Shown here one piece after another: positions 1 to 11,800 of a stretch of DNA of 64,000 bases (the first letter of the stretch is position 1; each line of letters opens with the position of its first letter). Origin of the DNA: Desarmillaria ectypa (Eukaryota > Basidiomycota > Agaricomycetes > Agaricales > Physalacriaceae); contig JAUDYN010000005.1 in NCBI GenBank assembly GCA_030407005.1, positions 310,001 through 374,000 on the forward strand. Direction: 5' to 3'. The notes beneath the pieces are model-generated. The model was given only the letters and a program-made list of their open reading frames with translations, searched no databases and was not told the DNA's origin. A program made the position numbers and the translations under genes.

Positions 1-603
1 GGGCTATGGTTTTTCCGTCGGACATATAGCAGCGCTACCAACCTCGCCAGGCTCTCACCAAATATCTCAGAAGGAATCGTTGCCCATCGTCGGTAGTGGT
101 GGATAGCGTCTGAATAACTGTACCACATTTGCTACGCCGTGCGTCTGTTTCCCCCTTTTTAGGTGCATTGCCATTAACCCTTCGTTGTAGTAGCACCTGC
201 TCTGACGATCTCTGTCTCTACTCCCTAGGTCCTCTCGTCACCACTCCGCACAGACGAACCACACACATGAGATGTTTTCTCAGAATATAGATCATCTCTT
301 CCTTTTTAGTGTCTTCAAGCAGATCAGGCCTGACAGTCGTGACAGCTATCGACATCCATTCAGACTAATCCTCCTCCTTGGTCAACGTTGTCATCGTAGT
401 CCTCCAAGCACCGTGGTCGAATTCTCAGGCATGAGGTGATAGTGATAGGACATTCATCGTCATTGGACAAGGACCTGACCAGTTGCTGTTTCACTTTCAC
501 CAAAAGAGTGATAACCATAGGTTATTCTTCACATCTTCACTCCTACCGGAGAATAGCGATATTTTTACACAACAAAACAGTCCAGTAGCAGAACACGTAC
601 AAC
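1..603. other. No gene recognised
   Basis: I see no coding signature here. The short open frames lack fungal splice structure or a recognisable domain. The segment presumably holds the 3' flank of the zinc-finger gene and sequence belonging to a gene beyond the left edge. Confidence 0.5.
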
Positions 604-1020
604 CTAAAACTCCTCTTCCTCCTTGGGCGAATCCTTATCATCTCTACATTTCCCTTTCATCGCCTGTGCATGCTTGTTCAGCTGATCGCGTCTCTCAAAA
701 ACCCTCCCACATGCATTACATCGGATCCTCGTCTCGAAGAGGTGCTTTGTCTCCCTAAAGTGCGATCTCAAATAACCTGGCATGCGTTTGACCACGCCGC
801 ATCCAAAGTATGGGCACCGAACAAAAGGTGGCAGAGGGTCGCAGTGGTTTCTGTCAAAGTGGCCGATGGTGGCATCGAGAGAGTCCGAAACAACGTCACA
901 GTCGGGGTGCATGCATCGTACGCGGACTTTGGGCACGTCGGGCGAGAGATTGGGGAGTGGCTGTGGTTTCGAGATGAGGGATTTGATGTTACAGTTGAGG
1001 GTAAATTTGGAGGACGGCAT
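604..1020 (-). CDS. Small C2H2-type zinc-finger protein
   Basis: A single-exon frame of 138 residues begins at an ATG and ends with an acidic Glu tail. Three Cys/His units are visible: CMHPDC followed by H-x3-H (about residues 36-60), CPYFGC followed by H-x5-H (about 69-93), and CNACG with a spaced His and a terminal Cys (about 100-125), the last reading as C2HC. Such fingers normally bind DNA or RNA in the nucleus, and nothing beyond the fingers suggests a target. Charged residues crowd the C-terminus (KDSPKEEEE). The protein is short for a transcription factor, so an upstream exon may be missing. Zinc binding is well supported; the biological role is unknown. Confidence 0.6.
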   Translation of the reverse strand: MPSSKFTLNCNIKSLISKPQPLPNLSPDVPKVRVRCMHPDCDVVSDSLDATIGHFDRNHCDPLPPFVRCPYFGCGVVKRMPGYLRSHFRETKHLFETRIRCNACGRVFERRDQLNKHAQAMKGKCRDDKDSPKEEEEF

Positions 1021-2036
1021 TGTGGTGGCAGGCTGAGGAAGGACGAAGGCGTAGAGGGTTATTATATCTTTTGAATGAGTGGCATTTTGTGCTGCCGAAG
1101 TTTGTCTCGCACACCAATATCAATGGAGAAGGAGCTGGAAGGGATTGTTCCTAGTACTCGTTCGTTGGATGCCACATTCATGTGATCCAGACTTTTTGTT
1201 TTATCCCTCCTTCACGCCTCGGAAATGTATGAATTGCTCCAGTCTCATCTTACTTAGCCAACCCGGAGCTCATTCTGAGAGCGTTTCCTCTGGCTCGAAG
1301 GCTGGAGGATTCACCGGTCGACCCACAAAGTGTCTGCAGCAATCTGCAATCTTTTCAGTGTCCTTGCAAGCACAGGTTGTCTTTCTCGATAAGCTTTGAC
1401 CACTACATGGGTTCCGATTTAGGGAATTGTCCAAGAGACAAAAAGTGGATCCTTATATCGAAGCTTCCTTTGGTCCATGCTTTATTACGACTGAAACAAT
1501 GCAGGAAGCCCTTATATGATCACTGTATGCAACTCATGGCTGGTCGCGCGCGCGCTCGCCGACATCAGATATCCCTCATGACTTCATATTAATTGTTCAC
1601 CTCCCACTGCCCTAGCCAGCATTGCTGAGACTGTGGCACGAACCACTGACTCGCCTTTCGCCCAGGTGAGAGTCGGCATAGGAAAAGAGACAGCGGTATC
1701 CCGGATGGGTATAGATGGTCACATAACACGCATTTTGACGCCAGATATATGATTGGATGAAGAGTCATGAGAGAGCTAATTGAATCATCGTTCAGCTGTA
1801 TAAATGAGCCACTTAGTTCAGCGGTCTCGTTGAGCTGATTGTGGGAAGGCTATTTTGGAAGAACTTCACGGTCCTGTCAAGAAATCTTGAACTTCATGTA
1901 ATTTTCGAGAAACAACGCCTTCGTCATAGAGGTATATACCGCTGTGCTAATTAGCACTTGCCGTATCTTGCGTCTCGCTCCCAAAACACTTCCTCGTTGA
2001 TAGCCACCCACCCCCATCGTAGCATCAAATTTGACA
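1021..2036. other. Intergenic, no gene recognised
   Basis: No supported gene. The part next to the FunK1 stop codon (about 1,880-2,036) is alignable, though clearly diverged, with sequence just after the stop of the second FunK1 gene (45,842-46,000). Old paralogy therefore extends past the coding region. Confidence 0.45.
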
Positions 2037-4690
2037 TTACGCGGGCTCCTTCCTGGGATCATATTTGATGTTTAGATCTTGGCCTGCAAAGTTGTGCATG
2101 ACTGTAAAGAATGGCGAATAGTCGACAAAGCCTCCTAGGGTCACGTCATCAAAGCCTCCAGGAACCGCGACTCCTGCTTCCGATTCACGAGCAGCCAGGA
2201 ATTGAGGAATCAGATTATTTATCCTGCTGTTGCCACGTCGGTTGAGGAAGAGGCGTCGAGTTAAAAATCCATCGCTGATCAGACTATAGCAATCTACGAG
2301 CCAGGTTTTGAAGTCGGCGAAGCTGACGGAGACTGGGAGGAGCGTATCGAGGTGTTTCGTCGGGTCATTAAAAAAAGTATACTTCTCCTTGTAAAGCTGT
2401 ACGTATGACATATCATACCAGCTCTCGAATGGAAGGACTGGTACGTGCACGAGCTGGTCTTTGCCTTCAGGAGCTGGTGTCTCTTGGATCTCGTAGCGGC
2501 AACAAAGAAGGACAAGGACGTTGAAGATAGATTCAAGGTCATGCCGATAAATATGGACTGGTGGATCCTTCTTGAGCAGATCGCATGCGTAGTACGGTCC
2601 TGTCCCGGTCCGACGGAGAGCCGAAGCACTTTTGCGATCACAGTAGGAAGACAAGTCGAAGTCATTCAAGACCCCACAAATAACGCCGTTCCTCTTCCGC
2701 CACATGAGGTTCGTCATGCTGATGTCCCGATGGATGATTCTTGTGTGGTCGTAAACCCATCTGTGAACTACACGTATGTCAGACAACAACATGATATCGG
2801 ATGGTAAGAAGAACAAACCTTGCAAGATGTCGAATATTCCTTGAGCATATTGGCAAGGTTCACGGAGACTCGTAATCGAATAAAGCCTCTCTAGCACCAT
2901 GATACGACACACCCGTTCTTCATACTCAAATGAATCTCCGTCTGCATAACTGGCAGAGTCAAAGTATTTCTTGAGTCTCGCCTGTGGGGAATCTTCCGCC
3001 ATCTCGAAGTCCTGGGACAGGAGAATATTGGGAAGGTGGTCGGAGACCCAATGATGTGATGTACCATCCTTGGACAGTTTGTCCACCGCGTTCTTCACGT
3101 CGTTCATGAAGTCTGTCTCCGAGGGACGCGATTTAGCCTGCCAGCTAATCTTAACAACCGTTTCCATGCCTTTCCACTCCTCGCAATCCTCAGCCGTCGC
3201 CTCGACGACACACGTATCCCGTCCAATAATTCCAGGCTGTCGAAAGATGATTTTCCCCAGCGTCAGGACTACGGGATTTCCATCCGCCTTCTTCACTGTC
3301 AGCTTTCTCCCTTCAAACAGCGTCGCAGTGTCATTCCGATGCTCTTGTGTATACTCTGCATAGTCGCTGAGGATGGGATCTTCGACAATACTGTGGACAC
3401 CGTGCTTTTCAAGTGTGAGTCGATGCAATCCAATGAGCACAGCAATGAAAGAGTCTGGGTCATTATCCATGTCGATCTCTTGCGATATGATGACGGACGA
3501 GCGGTCATAATAGTGCATCTGGAGAAGAGTACCGCCAATCAAGGCACCAATACTGTGCGTCCTGAACCCGGCACTAGACAATACCTCCATCGCATAGCGC
3601 GCGCACTGCAACTGCGGGTTCTCCTTGTTCATGTCATCCTTGCCTTTCCGCAGATCGCGCAGACGCTCAGATTCAGCCTCTTCCTGCATTCGACTCCGTG
3701 CAGCTGAATCTTGCTTCTTCGACGTTCGGGACGCCTTCCCGGATCGCGAGCCTTGTTTAGGCACGTCGGATTTACGTTTCTGTCCCGCCACGATACCGAC
3801 ACCCTCCGGATCTCCGGGATAATTAGATGACTTCGAACGAGAAGGCTTTCCCATTGGATCCTTCTTGTCTGACGAGTGGACAAGTTATTTAATTTGATAT
3901 ACGTCGAATTGAAACACAAAAACTTACCTGCGGTGAGGACTCGAGTGGCGTACTGGCCATTATCCAGCGTAGTTTTACTCAGTTTAAAATCAAGCCACTG
4001 CAAAAGCTGCGGCCACCCAATGCTATTCTTTGGGCCCCCCGTTTCGATGTCGGCGATATTGTTCTGGGAACTGTTGAATAAGGACAGCAAGAGAGTAATG
4101 GTGTCTGGACAAAGTTCGGCGTTGGTCCCTTTGACACGTTTGGGGTGCTGACGATAAAAGCCAATCTCAGGCTCTGAGGGACACTCGTTCTTAATCAAAT
4201 CGAGCGCCCTATTGCACAAACTGTTATGCGGATGGTACAACTTCGTTTCGTCCGGGTTGCTACATTGGATCTTGTATGCCTTCCACAGCTCCTTCCACTG
4301 TTTGTCTGCTTTCACTTTCTGGATGAGAGCAGATATAGTGAGATCTTGCCTCCAGTCTCGGGGAAGGTGAAGGATGACATGCAGAAAGTCATCGGAGGGA
4401 ATAAATACACGCGTGGCGAGGTCCTCCTTGACGAAATTGTCGTAGTCTTTTCGTTCGTACTTCATGTGAAAGGCGCGGTGGCTCGCAGCGCCAAAATTGT
4501 AGGGGGTCGTTTCCGGGTTGGCGTCGTTGTCGTCGTCAGCAGCAGCAGCAGTCGATGGTGCACCAGTGTGAGGCGTGACGGGGTCATTTGCCGTGGATTT
4601 AGGGTCGACTTGAGACGTAGTATTATCAGGATGAGCACCAGTAGAGCCGGTAGATGACATGGTGCCGAGGAAGAATGCAGTGACACCCAT
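2037..4690 (-). CDS. FunK1-family protein kinase (copy 1)
   Basis: The model has three exons and encodes about 847 residues. One 59-nt intron lies near 3,870-3,930, and a 51-nt in-frame intron interrupts the kinase domain near 2,768-2,818. FunK1 proteins are eukaryotic-kinase-fold proteins expanded in multicellular basidiomycetes; their substrates are unknown. The N-terminal third is a low-complexity Ser/Thr/Ala/Asp segment followed by the FunK1 N-domain, and a Lys/Arg/Ser-rich linker (from MGKPSRSK) follows. The catalytic loop reads IIHRDISMTNLMWR, giving HRD and the metal-binding Asn. The magnesium motif is DFD rather than DFG, as is usual in this family. Start choice is between MGVTAFF (used) and MSSTGST, 10 codons later. 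It is nearly identical to the gene at 43,194-45,841 except for the last ~115 residues, which are only distantly similar. Confidence 0.85.
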
Positions 4691-4934
4691 TTTCGCCAGA
4701 TATTTATCTCTGCGCAGAGGACAATCGGTCCCGTGACACAAACTTGCGTCCTTTTTCGGTAATAGAATTTGCAATTGTTTCTCCTTTGGTCACTAAAGCC
4801 TCGTCTGAACGAATCAGATAACATGATGGTCACAATGATAGTAGATATGTCCATAATTTATTGTGCACAGGTAAGATTATTACCACCCACTGTCGACCAT
4901 GTTTTAAGTGGGATCTCCGAGCTGGGGTTAGCTG

Positions 4935-5099
4935 CTTTTTGGAACCTAAAAACTTATCCTAAAAATATTGTGAATTTTGATTATCTTCTATGAAAATTTG
5001 CTGTCTTTAATCTTATTTTTAGGAGATATCCTTTTTCTGGTTGAAAGTTTACATAGAAAGTCACAACATTTTTAGATCCACTTTTTGGAACCTAAAAAC
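4935..5099. repeat. Short AT-rich MITE-like insertion
   Basis: A 19-nt sequence, CTTTTTGGAACCTAAAAAC, occurs at 4,935-4,953 and again in direct orientation at 5,081-5,099. The AT-rich DNA between them contains imperfect inverted segments: CCTAAAAATATTGTGAA matches the reverse complement of GTCACAACATTTTTAGA with few changes. The same structure is present in the right arm (about 42,785-42,950). It resembles a small non-autonomous element, but no clean terminal inverted repeat or target duplication was established. Confidence 0.35.
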
Positions 5100-5712
5100 A
5101 TACCGGCTCCAGCAGTGATTCCGAACCATCGATAATCGATATCGGTATATATGTTGTGCCTGCGATGATGTCCCTCTTGTTCTTTTCTGCCCTTTCATTG
5201 CTGTATCAGATTCCCAAGATAAATCAACTTCGAATTGATAATTATCCAACATGTCTAATCAGCTCGGATGAGCCCTCTTATTCTTCACGTACTTGTATGA
5301 TGATTAACGAAGGCCTAGGTTTGCAGAATATTCATCTCATCCATTAGGCTTGGCCCATACCCTGAAACCTGTTTTCTGTGGCCATCTTGTTTCCCATCTT
5401 TACCATCGGGGATCTAGCTGTCTCTTTTCCCGCGCACTTAGCCTCTATGAAGTCACTGGTGCACGCACATAAGACAGAACACTTTATACGCCATGTAGTG
5501 AAGTGCATCTTAAAATCAAACTACCATCATTTTCCCCGAAGGTTCCTTTTTTTCCCCTCTTCAAGACGCTTATCCTCGTCGATCCTTCTGCTACATTCCG
5601 ATCGGATCTGTCACTTTGTATTTACTTGGAAACATTCTCGGAGAATCCGTCTTGTTGCCGTAGCCAGTCTATCAGAGATAGCGATGATTTGCGAGAGAGA
5701 CTTGATACGTAC

Positions 5713-5799
5713 AGCAAGACTGCCACCAATATATACCGCGCCAAGAGTGTGGTCTAGAGCAGGCAGTAAAATGGGTCGTGAAACTGGTACTGCTGACAT
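5713..5799 (-). pseudogene. First-exon relic of a DUF6534-like membrane protein
   Basis: Twenty-nine codons starting at ATG include ALDHTLGAVYIGGSLA. This resembles the conserved N-terminal exon (LDxTLGAxxIGxxLA) I associate with fungal seven-helix DUF6534 proteins. It is followed exactly by a good splice donor, GTACGT. I could not find the following transmembrane exons: a short open stretch follows and then stops. This is therefore probably a gene fragment. In the right arm the start codon is ATA. Family assignment rests on one short motif. Confidence 0.35.
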
Positions 5800-6436
5800 A
5801 TTGGGGTGTAGGGCAACAAGGATAAGTATTCAAACAGTTCACTTTGGGTCAGAATATATCGACACATCACCTGTGGTTCAGCATGGAACAATCACGCATA
5901 TGGAACGGGTGAAGATGCTGGATAGGATCGAAGGATGAAGGAGTCGATGAACTTGAAGTGATGCCGAGATTTAGAAGACTATGACATTGAGCAAAGGATC
6001 CATGACCTGGCAGTGAGGACCGTGGACACCTCCACCACCCTCTCGAGCTGTAGTATAGCGCTCTGATGCCTGGTTTGGTTGTCGGTCCTACAAATTGGTA
6101 GAAATTTGTTCAGATGTTGCCACTGAATTGCCGGATAAGATGTTCCATGAACTATGAATAGACAACTTCTTTTCATCACCGATCACTTCAGCAAAGTTCG
6201 AACCATAGCTGGGTTAGAAATATCACATTTTCAACCATGTACTCATGTAACAGCCTCGCTGGAACAGGAAGGTTGATGTGATCTTGTTTCGAATGTGCAA
6301 CCCGAAATTGTATGAGTCCCTCGAACCAACGTGTTTATCATTAGATGAGTGCATACATTTAATTTAACTGCAACTGCTGACCATACGAGACAGTTCTTAG
6401 CATGGCGGCAGAGACTTGGGCTATCAATACGTGCCT
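5800..6436. other. Intergenic within the inverted repeat
   Basis: No supported gene. Both arms carry the same sequence here, so conservation between the arms is not evidence of coding. Confidence 0.45.
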
Positions 6437-7217
6437 TCAGGAAGCGCTGTTTTGCTTGTTGAGCGTCTCTCTTGCACATTTCTTGATTTCGAACTGTGCC
6501 TTCAATCTCACCCTTTTCTCTTCGCTCAGGAGCTTTCGCTGTAACGAACATGAACACCAGCGTAACAATCCCTGAAACTGACTTCACTCACATAAGCTGT
6601 CATGCTCCTCTGCCCAGCCTGCGTAGGTTTAGCAGCGATCACTCTGCCTTTATTTTCGCTGTAAAGATATTCAAACATCGTGCATCCTCGAAACCTCTCA
6701 TGCCTTTAGATTATTCGAATGAGGATAACTTCGCCAAGATTGAGTAGATCTCACCGACTTTCTATCCATCGCCGCTTCCTTCTTCAGTGCCACCATCGTT
6801 GCATCCGTTGCCTGTTCAACAAGCTTTGTGAAGAGGGCGCTGCCCATCGTTACCTTGAGCTTCACAAACAATACGCCGATGTATTCGTACTGCTGTGTTT
6901 GTCCTGTAGCAGGAATGTCGTTATCCGTGTCGACTTCCGTAGGCGAGCCCGAGTCGAATCCTCCAGGACTCTGCATTTCGGTTGGACCTTCCATATTTTC
7001 CAAGCTTTGGACGACCGTCCCATCATCACCGGTACTAGGGGTGGTATTCCCGCTTGTATCAATCTTTCCAGGGCTTCCAGATTTGACCGGACTGAGCCCC
7101 GATTTTGTCAGCAAGCCAGACAATCGTTCAAGTGCAGGAGATTCACCTGGCTTTGCACGTCCACGAAACGAGACAAAGATAAAAGGCGATGACGAGGAAC
7201 TTGTGGTAGGCCTTCAT
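6437..7217 (-). CDS. Small secreted protein, unrecognised (copy 1)
   Basis: Four exons with introns of 53-58 nt in compatible phase give about 204 residues. Exon 1 is a typical signal peptide (MKAYHKFLVIAFYLCLVSWTCKA), predicted to be cleaved just before SPVKSGS. The mature part begins with a Ser/Thr/Gly/Asp-rich acidic stretch (about residues 24-85). It then has a compact region around YIGVLFVKLKVTMGSALF and a Lys/Arg-rich helical tail (RKLLSEEKRVRLKAQFE) that may form a coiled coil. Few cysteines remain after cleavage, so it is not a classic Cys-rich effector. I recognise no family. The copy at 40,657-41,437 shares the whole structure with few substitutions (for example GPTEM here against GPAEM there). 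The second intron's acceptor is the least certain junction. Confidence 0.55.
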
Positions 7218-7444
7218 ATACGAAAGGAGAGAACCAGCTCTGTCCTCGCATGCCCAAAAGGCCGCACATTTAACTTGATCCGTTACGAGTATGTCGCATA
7301 CACCATTGAGCTCTTTTCGGTTGATGGCCACGGCAGTGTACACCAACAACATGCTATATTTTTTTCCGGTAACCCTTCCTATGGTAAAAACCCCTACTGT
7401 AGGATAAAAGACAATATGTTGTCGGGATACCAATAAGCAGTACC

Positions 7445-8358
7445 TCAGCGAAACTGAACTGCAAGAGCGTACCCAAACACGAAGACGTTACGGGGTCCAC
7501 ATTTCTGCCCGAGCAAAGATGTGTCCAAATGCTTCTCATAAGGCCCTATTAGGCGAGAGTGCCAATCGGACCAAACCTTGTGGGTCGCAAAGTTCACCGT
7601 GACAGTGTTGAACCATGCAGTCCAAAAGTACGGATACCAGCCAGCTGTTTCCGAATCAATGATTCCAGACACGGCACCACCGTATATAAGGATATTCTCT
7701 GGACAGAAATCACCATGACAGAACACGAGAGGTCGATGGGCGTTGACATAGGGCAGGTTTTTTCAGCATTTTCGGGAAGCATGCGACCAAGCTTCCGTAG
7801 CTTCGAAATAAGGTCTGTGGTAGTGCAGAGAGCCTTCGGAGGTAAAGGTAATCATCGGGATGGCTGAAAGCATACGAACAGGCCTCCCGTCCACTCTGGA
7901 GTCCAACCAGACCTCCAATAACGACCTCCCCAGTCTCATCCTCTCTTTCTGCCGGCAATTTCCCCAGATTAGCGAGCTATTTACCCTCTTCCCAAGGGAC
8001 GTAATGTTGGAAACCTGTGTTAGAATATGACGCAACTTTTCCACAATCCGTAAGCTGTTTGTTTCGTCAAGGTCGTTGATAATATCAGAGAGATGGACGC
8101 CTGGTAGCTTTCGTTGGACGATATATGTCGTATCTCCATTTCTGACAATGGAAATAACCCCAAGAACTAATACTGAAGTCTGCACCCACGACGCGCATCG
8201 CGATGCCTTCTCCTGCACAACTCCTGCACGTACATGAGTTCCGGACTTGATGGTCAAGCCTCCTTCCACTTCTGCCACCCTCACACGATTCCCTCGGTCT
8301 ACGTCGATGTTTCGAACAATTTTCTTGCGAAGAAGAGTCTGTACAGTCAAGGGGTCCA
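7445..8358 (-). CDS. APH-fold phosphotransferase-like protein
   Basis: The gene starts at MDPLTVQTLL and ends VQFR, with at least two introns. Recognisable blocks in order are DTTYIVQRKLPGVHLSDII (hinge region after the N-lobe), DYLYLRRLSALP, then the catalytic block CHGDFCPENIL (Brenner-type HxDxxxxN) and GIIDSETAGWYPYFW (metal-binding Asp). This is the aminoglycoside-phosphotransferase/choline-kinase fold, abundant in fungi and mostly without known substrate; antibiotic resistance should not be assumed. The protein, around 270-280 residues after splicing, is about the normal length. Its stop codon lies only ~55 bp from the inner edge of the left inverted arm, and no copy accompanies the right arm. 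Confidence 0.75.
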
Positions 8359-8828
8359 TTATCAAGTGTAGGGCACCTACAGGCTACAGGACCTCAGTCA
8401 GCTCAAGTCAACCGACAGCAAGAGTATGGAAGAAACCTACAAGGAAGGTCAAATACTGAAACTGAAAGCTGCCAGAGATGTGAGTAGTAGTAGTAGTAAT
8501 GGAAAGTTCGGAGTTGACCAACCAAGGCTTCGATCGGCCCGAGCCCGTCAACCACATATTTTCGAGTTCAACGCACGGCTAGGGATCGCTAGAACTGATG
8601 TGTTGCTCACATGACATGGCGTACGCACCACGCAAGTGACTAAATTTCTAGTGCATAAATGCCGGTATGCACGGCAAATATTTCTCTTCCTTATATCGAA
8701 CGGAGGGCTACAATGTTGCTACAATGCGATAATTTAATCATTGTACAATTTTATCGGATGCTATACTACACGGAGTCATGAAAGCGATACTGGAACCAAG
8801 AAAATTACAGAAAAAGATACACCTAAGG
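8359..8828. other. Intergenic with a short AGT microsatellite
   Basis: The region separates the APH-like start from the SNF2 stop. A perfect AGT trinucleotide run of about five units lies near 8,482-8,500. No gene is seen. Confidence 0.5.
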
Positions 8829-11800
8829 CTACGCCGTATTTACCTCATTGAAACCCCAAAGACCATGTAGCAGATCTTTGTTCAACACATCCGCGATCGA
8901 AAGAACTTCGTTGGCAAGCCGTGCCTTCTTTGCTTGCATCTACCGTTACAAAGTGCAGTGAGTGAAATATCTCGGATCAAGTTTGCGGATGGAAACATAC
9001 CCGAAGAACGCTGTCCTCGATGGTATTAGGAACGATGAGTTTGTATACCTGGACAGGCTTTGTCTGACCGATACGGTGCACCCGATTGAAAGCTTGTTCC
9101 TATGGAAGTCGTAGCGTACGTTAATTGCGAAATGGAGGAAGCAGGCATTAATTTCTGCGCACCTCGACAGCTGGATTCCACCAGAGGTCCATGAAGATGA
9201 CGTTGTTACATGCAACCAGATTCAGTCCTGGGACGCCATAGTTGATAAGAAATCATATCATAATGAAGCGGAAGCACGTACCCGTCCCGCCAGCCTTGAG
9301 TGATACTAGCATCACATCGGTATTAGATTCTGCTATGGTGACATCTTGGATTGCGACGTCCTTCGCGGCTTTATCTATCCGCCCGTCGTCTGCCGCTCAC
9401 TCAGATTGCGGGCCGCTACCAAAGAAGGGTTAGGTGCTCACACATGACGGTCTTGAAGCGGTGTCTGTGAAGAATCGGCTCGAGAAGATCTAGGACACCC
9501 GTCCATTGCGAGAATACGATTGTCTTCTCTTCGATTTTCGTATGTCTGCTTCGCTGACGTATCTTACGTAGAATACTAAGCATCTCGACCACCTTGGTGG
9601 GATACGGCTCAATGGGGGGGATATCGAGCACCTCAGGCTTGGACCGATCGTGACTTCGAAGAGTTTCTCGACGCGATGTTTCGTAGCTGATGCAAAGACG
9701 GTAAAATATCGGTGATAATATATGAGTCGCAACACATACACGTCGTCCCCAACCAGCTCATTGACATCAGCCAGGTTGATATCATCTTGGACGCCGTCGA
9801 CAGGAATGTTGTCCTTCTCATCTATACGATCCTTACACAACGTGCCAGGGTGGGTGCAAGCTGAGAGGTAACGGAATTGAAACACCGCGACGATACACCA
9901 GAATGCAAGACAGACATACCTTGAAGTAACCGGAGCAATTTGGTCAAGGGACAAGTAATGGGCTGAACATATTTTCCCCAGACCATGAAATTACCCTTTC
10001 GCTCCTCCACAGCATTGTATAACCGTTGTTCGGCATCGCTGAACAAACACCTGACGGTGATAATCTCGATGGGAGGAAGTTCAACCCACAAGTACTGGTC
10101 TTTCTTCGTCCGCCGCAGCATGACTTTGTATAAATAGGCCTGGGCGACGTATAAGTTTCATCAAACCATTGTCTTGTAAGACGCTTACATGAAGCTCCTC
10201 CTTGAAGCCTGGCGGTATTACCACTCCGCGAGCAAGCCCGGAAGGAAGAGGAGGGGCTTGAGTCGCTGAAGGTGGTAACAGGCTGAGGAGAGAGTATATG
10301 TCCTGCAGCCTGTTCTGTCTGTGCAGGCACATAAGCGTATTTCATGCATGAAGAGAGGAAGTGATTTACACAGGAGTGCCCGTTGCTGCCCAGACGTAAC
10401 CGCAGGACAGTTGATTGCATGAGAGGTATCTTCTTGTTTGTTCGTTATGAACCATCTGCGCCTCATCTAATACGCAAAGTTGTCAGATATAAAAAACAGA
10501 AGGTTGAAGTCAATGTGTACCTAGAACAAGCCTATTCCAAAACACTGCATAAGGCCCGGTCTTTGCCGTGTCAACGACGGTGTACTTCTTGCCCTTTCCC
10601 TTTCCTTCTGTCTTGCAGAGTTTCGCATATTCCGATCCCAATGTGTCGTACGAAGTGATCACAACGTCATAAGCCCTCAGCTTGTAGGGATCTTCATTTA
10701 TTAGTAACTTATCAGGCGTAGGTCTTCTCTGAGATGGCGTCCGACAGTACCTTGCTCTCTATTACTTCCATGATAGAGATAGTACTTCAGCTCCCTAGAA
10801 CCAGATACACGATAACATTCCAGCTCCCATACAAGCATCACAGACGCTGGGCATACAACACTGACATCGATGAGGCTATGACCCTGACCAAGGACAGGAG
10901 GACGTACAGTGTCGGGCCCTTATATTCTGCTTTGGGGTCCATCATATTATCAATGATCCTTACCAAAACTTGGAGTGTCTTGCCGAATCTAAACCAAAAA
11001 TTTCGGTAAGTCAAAAGAAGGAAAGACGTTGAGATCTACCCCATGTCGTCAGCCAAGATTCCCCCACCATACCTTTTCTCGCACTCTTTCATCCATATGC
11101 GAGATATCTCCTGATGGGGCCGAAGGTCTATGCTGAAGTCAGGCCTGAGTAGGTCGGTACGCTTAGTCCACTCAGCCGGGATTGGAATCGATTGTGGCTC
11201 TAGCTCAGGTTTCTTTGCTTGTGTGCGCTTACTCGGGGGAGGCGTTGGAAAGGGAGCAGCCGGAGCCGTTACTCGACGATGAGATGGTGAAGGTGAAGTC
11301 GTAGTTGCTGCTGATGGCCGCGCAGGGACGAATCGACTACTCCTCTTTCGTGAAGGACTTATAGGTGTCTGCAAACCGGTCGACGGACGACTCGGAGGAG
11401 TGGATAAGGATGGGAGCTTTGGGTATTTGACGTCGCCAGTGGTAGAAGTGTTGGCTAGTTTGGGTTCGTCCCAGTCCAATTTTGACGCGTTTACACCGAA
11501 AAGGTTGGCTGAGGACGATCCATAACTCGAGGCCCTCTGTGTCTTCGGCCCGAGAGAGCGCGGTGGTGTCGGAAATGCTGGGCGTATGTCGTCCCACTCG
11601 TCGCCCACTTCGGCTTTTGTCAAGATTTTGGCGCCTTTGAAAGAGGAAGTCGGTGTCGCAGGAAACCCAGCACGAGAGGAGGACGAAGTGGCCATGGGAG
11701 TTGGTAGATAAGAGGACGAAACAGGCGGTTTGCTCTCGGCAGAATTGTTCTTCAAGTTCGACGCTGGTGGCTTTGGTGTCGACGGCCTGCTAGGTCTGCT

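Larger units (their letters stand above)
2400..7390 (+). repeat. Left arm of ~5-kb inverted repeat
   Basis: This segment reappears, inverted and almost identical, at about 40,485-45,485. It carries most of the FunK1 gene, a small-repeat insertion, a membrane-protein relic and a secreted-protein gene. The outer end fades within the FunK1 3' coding region (mismatches begin around 2,390-2,650). The inner end is abrupt: similarity stops at the run ATGGTAAAAA near 7,390. I saw scattered substitutions and one clear 10-nt indel (present in the right arm only). Identity was judged by eye. Confidence 0.9.

Noticed and set aside
5378..5938. 186-codon plus-strand frame in the left arm
   Set aside because: It lies antisense over the membrane-protein relic, lacks any domain, and its counterpart in the right arm is shortened by the 10-nt insertion. 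Looks accidental.
7445..8358. Reading the APH-like gene as an antibiotic-resistance gene
   Set aside because: The fold is widespread in fungi with unknown substrates, and nothing in the sequence indicates aminoglycoside binding or horizontal transfer from bacteria.
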